Assembly (NCBI GenBank): GCA_949319575.1 | Contig: CASGHD010000035.1 | Coordinates: 1-64,000, forward strand | DNA length: 64,000 bases | Origin: an uncultured Anaerolineales bacterium | Lineage (GTDB): Bacteria; Chloroflexota; Anaerolineae; Anaerolineales; Villigracilaceae | Reading direction: 5' to 3' | In this document: one piece after another, positions 57,201-64,000 of the stretch | How positions within the stretch are numbered: position 1 is the first letter of the stretch | How the letters are laid out: every line of letters starts with the position of its first letter | Notes under the pieces: generated by a model | Databases searched by the model: none | Seen by the model: the letters and a program-made list of their open reading frames with translations, nothing else | What the model was told of the DNA's origin: nothing | Translations under genes and position numbers: made by a program

Positions 57201-57244
57201 CCGCGCGTCCGAAAAGAAGCGCGGACGAGAACCGAATAACCATC

Positions 57245-59830
57245 ATGATGCAAAATATCCTGCTGGCGATCCGCTCGTTGATTGCCCGCCCCTTGCGCAC
57301 CCTGCTGACTACATTTGGCATTGTGCTTGGCGTGGCGGTGATCCTCAGCATCAACATCACCAACCGAAGCACGCTTGCCGCCATCACCCGGCTATTCAGC
57401 GAATCCTCCGGCAGGACCAACCTGGTGATCACCAATGCCGACTTGACTTTGGGAGGATTCGACGAGGGAATTTTGTATCGCATCGAAACGGTCGCGGGCG
57501 TGGATGCCGCCGTGCCGCTCATTCAATCGCAAACCCTGCTTGCCGACGATTCCCAACGCAATGAATTCAATGTCAGTTTCTTCGGCATCGTGCCAGGCGG
57601 ACTCCTCGTGTATGGCATCGACCCAGCCAAAGACACGCTCGCGCGCGACTACAAGCTCGAAGCGGGGACGTTTCTCACCGAAGACCTCAATGAATTTCAC
57701 ATCGTGCTGGTGCGCGAGTTCGCAGAAGAGAACAACCTGCAATTGGGGAAGAGCGTCACCATCCGCACGCCGGCGGGGAACGCGCGCTTGAAGATCATCG
57801 GCTTGATCTCGCGCGAGGGACCCGGTCAGTTGAACAACGGCGCATTCGGCGTCGTTCCGCTTGACACGGCGCAAAAGATATTCGAACGCCCCAACGAACT
57901 CGACCAGGTGGATATCCTTGCCGCCGAGGAGAACCGCTCGCCGCAGGAACTGGACGCGCTAAAAGCCAGCCTACAAGACCGTATCGGCGTGCAATATTCA
58001 GTCATCTTCCCCGCCACGCAAGGCAAGCGCGTATCACAGATGGTCAGCGGATATCAAACGGGCTTGAATATATTCAGCATCATCGCCATCTTCGCCGGGG
58101 CATTCCTGATCTACAACGCTTTTTCGATGACCGTCATCGAGCGCACGCGCGAGATCGGCATGTTGCGCACGCTTGGCATGACGCGCTGGCAGGTGATGAA
58201 ACAAATCCTGCTGGAGGCGGTCACGCTTTCCATCGCAGGTTCCGCCATCGGCATCGGCTTGGGAATTTTACTCGCGCGCGGGTTAATCCGCGTTACCGAG
58301 GTCTTCCTTGCGCAGGACGTGAGCGATGTTCACATCCCCATTTCTGCTTTGTTAACGAGCGCGGGAATTGGCATCCTTGTTACATTACTGGCAACCGTCA
58401 TTCCCGCATGGCAGGCGGGACGCATCTCGCCGCTCGAGGCGTTGCGCATCCGCGGCAACAGCGACGATACATCCGCGATCCAACGCGGGCTTCGAATTGG
58501 CGCGGCGGTCATGCTTGTTTCGCTCATCGTGATCTTCCTGATTCCCATCCCCGAACCATTCGGGAGCCGCATCAACAACATGGCAGTCCTTGGCATGATG
58601 TTCGGCGGCGCATTGCTCATCCCCGCTTCGGTTGGGTTGTGGGAACGCTTCACGCGCGCCGCGATCCGTCGCATGTATGGGCGCGAGGGGCAACTGGGAA
58701 GCCGCAACATCGAGCGTTCGCGCTGGCGCACCGCGCTCACCGTGGCCGCGCTGATGATCGGCGTGGCAATGATCCTCAGCATCCGCGCCGTCACCATCGC
58801 CTTCGACCGCGACATCCGCAGTTGGATCGACGTATACATCGGCGGCGACCTCTTCGTGTTTTCCTCCATCCCCATGCGAAACGATCTACAGGCAAAGTTA
58901 GCCGCCGTCCCTGGGGTGGATGCGGTGACTCCCCTCCGCTACCTCGACATCAAGCGCGTCAAACCGGACGGGGAAACTGAGCCGCTCGCCCTCACCGCCG
59001 TCGACCCCTTGTCATATTCGCAGGTGACCTCGTTTGCGTTCACTGACAGCGAAGGCGACCCGGCAGACTTCCTTGCCCAACTCGCAGGCGGCGACACCAT
59101 CTTTGTTTCGAGCGTGCTTGCCGAAAAATATGGGTTGAAGCAAGGCGATATTCTCACGTTGAAAACGCGGCGCGGCGAGCGCGACTTCAAAATTGCCGCC
59201 ATCGTGGTGGATTATTACAACCGCGGCATGGTGGTGCAAGCCAGTTGGCGCGACTTGAAGCGCTACTTCCAGGTTAACGACGCGAGCGCGTATCTTGTGC
59301 AGGTGGAGGCAGGCGCCGATGAAACCACCGTGCAACAACAGATCGATAAACTCTACGGCAAGCGCCGCAACCTGACCATCCAATCGAACCAGACGTTGAA
59401 ATCGAGCGCGCTCAACCTGATCGGGCAGACCAGCAGTCTATTCGATGTGTTGGCGTTCATCGCCATGATCGTCGCGTCGCTGGGCGTGGTGAATACGATG
59501 ACCATGAACGTGCTGGAGCGCACGCGCGAACTCGGCATGTTGCGCAGTCTTGGCATGACGCGCTGGCAGGTGACCAAGATGATCCTCGCCGAAGCCCTGC
59601 TCATCGGCGTGATCGGCGGCGGGTTGGGATTGCTCTTTGGCTTGTTCCAATCGCGCGTGGTGATCTCCACGGTGAATTCCACTGCGGGCTACGACCTGAC
59701 GTACATCCTCCCCACGCAGGGAATCATCGTCAGCCTGGTCATCGCGTTGTTCGTCTCACAATTGGCGGCAATCCTCCCTGCGGCGCGCGCGGCGCGTTTG
59801 CGAATCATCGAGGCGATTCAATTCGAATGA
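57245..59830 (+). CDS. FtsX/MacB-like ABC transporter permease, duplicated FtsX domains
   Basis: two copies of ERTRE(I/L)GMLR(T/S)LGMTRWQV; real start at MMQNILLAIRSLIARPLRTLLTTFGIVLGVAVI. Confidence 0.92.
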   Translation: MMQNILLAIRSLIARPLRTLLTTFGIVLGVAVILSINITNRSTLAAITRLFSESSGRTNLVITNADLTLGGFDEGILYRIETVAGVDAAVPLIQSQTLLADDSQRNEFNVSFFGIVPGGLLVYGIDPAKDTLARDYKLEAGTFLTEDLNEFHIVLVREFAEENNLQLGKSVTIRTPAGNARLKIIGLISREGPGQLNNGAFGVVPLDTAQKIFERPNELDQVDILAAEENRSPQELDALKASLQDRIGVQYSVIFPATQGKRVSQMVSGYQTGLNIFSIIAIFAGAFLIYNAFSMTVIERTREIGMLRTLGMTRWQVMKQILLEAVTLSIAGSAIGIGLGILLARGLIRVTEVFLAQDVSDVHIPISALLTSAGIGILVTLLATVIPAWQAGRISPLEALRIRGNSDDTSAIQRGLRIGAAVMLVSLIVIFLIPIPEPFGSRINNMAVLGMMFGGALLIPASVGLWERFTRAAIRRMYGREGQLGSRNIERSRWRTALTVAALMIGVAMILSIRAVTIAFDRDIRSWIDVYIGGDLFVFSSIPMRNDLQAKLAAVPGVDAVTPLRYLDIKRVKPDGETEPLALTAVDPLSYSQVTSFAFTDSEGDPADFLAQLAGGDTIFVSSVLAEKYGLKQGDILTLKTRRGERDFKIAAIVVDYYNRGMVVQASWRDLKRYFQVNDASAYLVQVEAGADETTVQQQIDKLYGKRRNLTIQSNQTLKSSALNLIGQTSSLFDVLAFIAMIVASLGVVNTMTMNVLERTRELGMLRSLGMTRWQVTKMILAEALLIGVIGGGLGLLFGLFQSRVVISTVNSTAGYDLTYILPTQGIIVSLVIALFVSQLAAILPAARAARLRIIEAIQFE

Positions 59831-62250
59831 AATCGTACATCACCTCGCTGGATTCTGAGAGCCAAGCCACAAAATCAGACGTGGGCGGCAAGGGGCTGAG
59901 TTTGTTATGGATCGTCCAACAGGGGTTCCGCACCGCGCCGGGGTTCATCGTCACCACAGAAGCCTTCATTGACGGTCAATTCGGAGGCGCGGGACTCCAA
60001 TCCGAAATCGACGAGGCGATTCGCTCCGCCTATCAACAACTCGGCGGGCGCGTTGCCGTGCGCTCCTCAATGGTCGGGGAAGATAGCGCCGACGCTTCGT
60101 TCGCGGGTCAACTGGACACACACCTCAACATCGAAGGCGCGGAGGAGGTTGTAAAAACCGTCCACGCGTGCTGGGCTTCGATGTTGAACCCGCGCGTCAG
60201 CGAATACATCAAGCAACATAACGGCGTCTTCGATGTCTCGATGGCGGTCGTTGTGCAACAGATGGTTGAAGCGCGCGCGGCGGGCGTGGCATTTTCCGCC
60301 GACCCGATCTCCGGCGACAACCTGGTGATCATCGAAGCGGCGCGCGGCTTGGGAGACGTGGTTGCCTCCGGGATGGTAAACCCGGATCGCTGGGTGGTCT
60401 CTGCGGAGGGTCGGATTCTCGACTCGCTCAATAATTCAGCGGACGCGCCCGCGCTCACCGACGAGCAGGCGGTGGAATTTGCGCGCATCGTTCGGCAGGC
60501 GGGAGTGAATGCCGGTTCCCCGCAAGATGTGGAATGGGCATGGGATGGGCGCGATTTTCTACTCTTGCAGGCGCGTCCCATCACCACGCTTCAGGACCGG
60601 GACACCTATTCGAGGCGGTTTATTTCTGAAATGGTGCCGGGGCTGGTCAAACCGCTGGTGTGGTCGACGACTACCTCCGCCATGGCGGACAATGTCTTTA
60701 GCCGCATCTTCGATGAACTGCTCGGCAAGGGCAACGTGGACACTTCGAGACTTGTGCGGCGAATCAACTCGCGGGCATACGCCAATGTGACCTTGCTCGG
60801 CAAAGCGTGCGAAAAACTCGGCTTGCCCGCCAATTTCTTCGAGACCATTACGCGCGGCGAAAAACCGACCAACGCTCGCAGGTCGTTTCTCTCTTTTAGC
60901 AATATCCCTGAAAAAATCCGTTTGATGCGTTTCGTGTGGCGAAACAGCCGCATCGCGCCCCGCGCCGCAGTTTTCATTGCGCGCCGTCATATGGAACTTG
61001 AACCGTTCCGCCGGCTGGATATGTCCGCATTGGGGGTCGAAGAGTTGCTCGCCGCGCTCGAGCAGTTAAAACAATATCACAAAGAAGCGCAGTGGAATGT
61101 GTTCGTCACGGCGTTGAATATGAGCGCGCGCAACCGCATGTTGGGGCGGATGGTCCAGCGCCACGCGCCAGACGTGGCGGCAGGCGATCTGCTGAACGGC
61201 GCGGCTCCGTCTCATGCGCTTGGCGCTAACCACGCCCTGTTGGATATGGCGAACCTTGTTCGCGGGCTGGATGATGCCGGGAGACAACTCGTTGCCGCAG
61301 GGAATGTGAATTCAATTCAAACCGCTTTGAACGCGAGCGCGGACGGCAAACGTCTGCTCGCCGCCATGGAACAGTTCACGGCGCGGTTCGGCTTCCTCAG
61401 CGCGAATGGCACAGATTTTTCATTGCCATCCTGGCGCGAGACCCCGTCTATGTTGTGGCAGATGGTGGGCAGGCTCGCCAAACAGCCGCATCCCACATTG
61501 ACCAACACGGCGGAACGACAGGCAATCGCATTAAAAAAGGTAAAATCGAAACTCAACCCGCTCATGCGCAGGCGGTTCTTGCGCCTGCATGCCGCAACGT
61601 TGAACTATATCGACCTGCGCGAACGCGCCAGCCAGTTGATTTCGGAGGACGCGCACCTCATGCGGCGCGTGTATCTTGCCCTGGCAGACCATTTGATCAC
61701 GCAGGCGAAGCTCCGACAGCGCGACGATATTTTCTTTCTCAGCCGCGAGGAAGTGATTCAACTTGCGCGCGGAACGATGGACGCCGAAGAGGCGAATCGG
61801 CTGGGGGCGGCGAGGCAGTTTGAATTGGCGAAGGACGCGGGGTTCGATCCGCCGGAGGTCATTCGCGGGAGCGTATCCGTCCGGCGCAGTGGAAACGTCG
61901 AGGGCGAATCGTCCGATGTGTTGACCGGCATCAGCGGAAGCGCGGGTATTGTGCAAGGGCGGGCGCGTATCGTGCGCGACCCGGCCCACGCGCCCCAGGA
62001 TCTGAGCCGCGAAGATATTCTCATCGTCCCGTTCACCGATGTGGGCTGGACTCCCCTGCTGGCTGGCATCGGCGGCATCGTGGCAGAGACGGGCGGGCAA
62101 CTTTCGCACACCGCCATCGTGGCGCGTGAATACGGCTTGCCCGCGGTGGTGAGCGTGAAGCGCGCCACACAACGCGTGCGCGAAGGCGAATGGATCATTG
62201 TGGACGGCGCGCAAGGGCGCGTATATTTAAATCAGGAGGTTCAATCATGA
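59827..62250 (+). CDS. PEP/pyruvate-binding dikinase-like protein with rifampicin phosphotransferase-like architecture
   Basis: N-terminal ATP-binding GGKGLSLLWIVQQG...PGFIVTTEAF, VRSSMVGEDSADASFAGQLDTHLNI, LLLQARPIT; C-terminal swivel domain GGQLSHTAIVAREYGLPAVVSV. Confidence 0.85.
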   Translation: MKSYITSLDSESQATKSDVGGKGLSLLWIVQQGFRTAPGFIVTTEAFIDGQFGGAGLQSEIDEAIRSAYQQLGGRVAVRSSMVGEDSADASFAGQLDTHLNIEGAEEVVKTVHACWASMLNPRVSEYIKQHNGVFDVSMAVVVQQMVEARAAGVAFSADPISGDNLVIIEAARGLGDVVASGMVNPDRWVVSAEGRILDSLNNSADAPALTDEQAVEFARIVRQAGVNAGSPQDVEWAWDGRDFLLLQARPITTLQDRDTYSRRFISEMVPGLVKPLVWSTTTSAMADNVFSRIFDELLGKGNVDTSRLVRRINSRAYANVTLLGKACEKLGLPANFFETITRGEKPTNARRSFLSFSNIPEKIRLMRFVWRNSRIAPRAAVFIARRHMELEPFRRLDMSALGVEELLAALEQLKQYHKEAQWNVFVTALNMSARNRMLGRMVQRHAPDVAAGDLLNGAAPSHALGANHALLDMANLVRGLDDAGRQLVAAGNVNSIQTALNASADGKRLLAAMEQFTARFGFLSANGTDFSLPSWRETPSMLWQMVGRLAKQPHPTLTNTAERQAIALKKVKSKLNPLMRRRFLRLHAATLNYIDLRERASQLISEDAHLMRRVYLALADHLITQAKLRQRDDIFFLSREEVIQLARGTMDAEEANRLGAARQFELAKDAGFDPPEVIRGSVSVRRSGNVEGESSDVLTGISGSAGIVQGRARIVRDPAHAPQDLSREDILIVPFTDVGWTPLLAGIGGIVAETGGQLSHTAIVAREYGLPAVVSVKRATQRVREGEWIIVDGAQGRVYLNQEVQS

Positions 62251-62966
62251 ACACAAGTGTGATCTTGATGGCGGCGGGGATCGGCTACCTCTTCGGCTCG
62301 GTCTCGTTCGCGCGCGTGGTGGCGCGGCTCTTTGCGCCGGGCATCGACCCCTCGAATGTGAGACTCGACATCCAAAACACCGACGAGAAATTCCAGGTTG
62401 GAGTGACGAGCGCGACCACGCTTTCGATGCAGGGCGGTCCGAAACTCGGCTTTCTCACCGCCGTGCTCGATATGCTGAAAGTGGCATTGCCCACGCTGTT
62501 TTTCAAAACGCAATACCCGGGCGAATTTTATTTCCTCGTCACCGCGCTGGCGGGCATGGTGGGGCATGTGTGGCCCGTGTGGTATCGCTTCAAAGGCGGG
62601 CGCGGATTGACCGCCGTGTACGGCGCCATGTTCACCGTGGATTGGGTGGGCACGTTCGTCACATTCTTCGGCGGGATGTTGTTGGGCATCATCGTGATCC
62701 GCGACCTGCTGGTGGCGTATCTCTCGGGCTTGTGGCTGTTGGTGATCTGGCTGTGGTTCCGCACGCACGAGATGGCGTACGTGTGGTACGGTCTTGCCGC
62801 CAACTTGATCTTCCTTTTTTCGATGATCCCAGAGATCAAACAATATCTCGACTTGAGGCGGCGCGGATTCGGCGCGGACATCGGCGAGACGGTGCAACTC
62901 ACCGGCATGGGACGCGGAATCTACCGCTTCGCCAAGCGATTGAAGCTGATTCGCGACCCCAAGTGA
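62247..62966 (+). CDS. glycerol-3-phosphate acyltransferase (PlsY)-like membrane protein, divergent
   Basis: IGYLFGSVSFARVVARLF; LDMLKVALPTLFF; GMVGHVWPVWYRFKGGRGLTAVYGAMF; ATGA overlap. Confidence 0.75.
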   Translation: MNTSVILMAAGIGYLFGSVSFARVVARLFAPGIDPSNVRLDIQNTDEKFQVGVTSATTLSMQGGPKLGFLTAVLDMLKVALPTLFFKTQYPGEFYFLVTALAGMVGHVWPVWYRFKGGRGLTAVYGAMFTVDWVGTFVTFFGGMLLGIIVIRDLLVAYLSGLWLLVIWLWFRTHEMAYVWYGLAANLIFLFSMIPEIKQYLDLRRRGFGADIGETVQLTGMGRGIYRFAKRLKLIRDPK

Positions 62967-63649
62967 ATCCCCAGCCTGTAGTTTTTCTCGGCGGGTTCCT
63001 CAGCGTTCCCTCCATCTATGCGGGGGTGGCGCAAGAGATCGAGCGCGTGAGCGGACAACGCGTCTTCATCGTTCAGGCGCGCGCGCATCACTGGCTGACG
63101 ACGGTCACCGCCGCCGGCTGGGCGCTCGTCATCCGCAAATTGGATGAGGCGGCGCGCGAGGCGGTGAAAACATCCGCCACCGGCAAAGTGACAGTCATCG
63201 GTCACAGTTCGGGCGGGGTGATGGCGCGGCTGTACCTCGGCGCAAAACCTTACAGCGGACACATCTTCAACGGCTTGCAATGGGTGGATACGCTGGTCAC
63301 GTTGGGGAGTCCGCATTACAACCATCGCGGCGGCAGGTTGCGCAACCGGGTCAACGCAATGTACCCCGACGCGTTCTTCGCGCCGCAGGTGAAATATGTT
63401 TCTGTGGCGGGAAAATCCGCGCAAGGCAAACGCGACGGCGCCTCTGCGGAACGTCGCATCTATGGCGTGTACAAACGCCTGTGCGGAAACGGCTCCGCGT
63501 GGGGCGATGGGTTCGTGCCGCTCGAGTCCGCGTTGTTGAAGGGATCGGAGCAGGTTGTGCTGGACGGCGCGCATCATTTTGGCTTGAAGGGAAAATTGTG
63601 GTACGGCTCGCCAAGCCTGGTGGATGAGTGGTGGAGGGTAGTTGGATAG
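62963..63649 (+). CDS. alpha/beta-hydrolase, triacylglycerol lipase-like
   Basis: GTG start overlapping previous stop (GTGA); VIGHSSGGVMARLYLG; DALVTLGSPHYN-like VDTLVTLGSPHYN; QVVLDGAHHFG. Confidence 0.78.
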   Translation: MNPQPVVFLGGFLSVPSIYAGVAQEIERVSGQRVFIVQARAHHWLTTVTAAGWALVIRKLDEAAREAVKTSATGKVTVIGHSSGGVMARLYLGAKPYSGHIFNGLQWVDTLVTLGSPHYNHRGGRLRNRVNAMYPDAFFAPQVKYVSVAGKSAQGKRDGASAERRIYGVYKRLCGNGSAWGDGFVPLESALLKGSEQVVLDGAHHFGLKGKLWYGSPSLVDEWWRVVG

Positions 63650-63715
63650 TTAGGTAGTTAGGTGGTTTTGTAGTTAGGGAATTTCTCCCTTGAAAAGGCG
63701 ATTGTGACACATCGA

Positions 63716-64000
63716 ATGAAAATTATCATGTTCTGGTTGTTGTTGATCGTGATCCTCGGGTTATTCATCACAAATGTTTCTCTGTATCGGGAACTGCGAA
63801 AATTCTACGTATTGCTTTACAATTCCCAACTCGACCCGATCGGACTATCTTACTTTCGTGAAGACGCAGGACAAATTACGAGCGATAAGCCAATTGTGGT
63901 TTTCTACGGGGACTCAAGAGCCGCGCAATGGGTCGCCCCTCAAACCGACGACTACGCATTTATCAATCGGGGTATCGGCAACCAAACATCGGCGCAAGTG
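63716..64000 (+). CDS. SGNH/GDSL hydrolase-like membrane-anchored protein, truncated by window end
   Basis: MKIIMFWLLLIVILGLFITNVSLYREL...KPIVVFYGDSRAAQWVAP; open to 64000. Confidence 0.65.
   Translation, partial: MKIIMFWLLLIVILGLFITNVSLYRELRKFYVLLYNSQLDPIGLSYFREDAGQITSDKPIVVFYGDSRAAQWVAPQTDDYAFINRGIGNQTSAQV

Noticed and set aside
57011-57244. N-terminal extension of the permease ORF
   Set aside because: Overlaps the ATPase gene in another frame; the protein begins naturally at MMQNILLAIRSL (57245).
62570-62962. N-terminal extension of the lipase ORF
   Set aside because: Out-of-frame translation of the PlsY-like gene; GTG at 62963 overlapping its stop is a better start.
1-64000. CRISPR array, retron, DGR or prophage
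   Set aside because: No regularly spaced direct repeats with unique spacers, no RT, Cas, integrase or phage structural ORFs recognised.

Overview
A gene-dense bacterial chromosomal window. Gene content suggests Chloroflexota/Anaerolineae, but that is inference. It encodes about 58 proteins and one tRNA, with no CRISPR array, rRNA, prophage or transposase recognised. Main blocks: an exopolysaccharide/cell-envelope cluster (FemAB-like, CapD-like, epimerase, polyprenyl glycosylphosphotransferase, GT2); a two-component system; a MoxR/DUF58/DUF4129 operon; a cluster of secreted WD40-type proteins beside an XRE-NB-ARC-TPR STAND protein; SecG and a peptide-binding protein; a three-gene complex-I-like membrane module; selB coupled to an SRAP gene; a sigma/anti-sigma pair; thpR and rsfS (apparently CTG-started); and a tightly coupled export/lipid locus (HlyD, ABM domain, PucC/BCD-type MFS, MacB-like ABC pair, rifampicin-phosphotransferase-like dikinase, divergent PlsY-like protein, lipase). 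The most unusual signal is not a gene family. The window carries at least eight families of short, word-like, quasi-tandem or palindromic repeats. They sit in intergenic gaps, are sometimes nested inside one another, and are repeatedly embedded in frame in conserved enzymes, adding odd peptides such as ETWNLKLET, SDQLSVSSEQ, DTSKHVNTETSTHGNTNTQYAVRNNQ, NSLISNSLISN, LRQAQDS and DLSGFKNLTGL. All calls come from reading the sequence and supplied ORFs; no database search was run.
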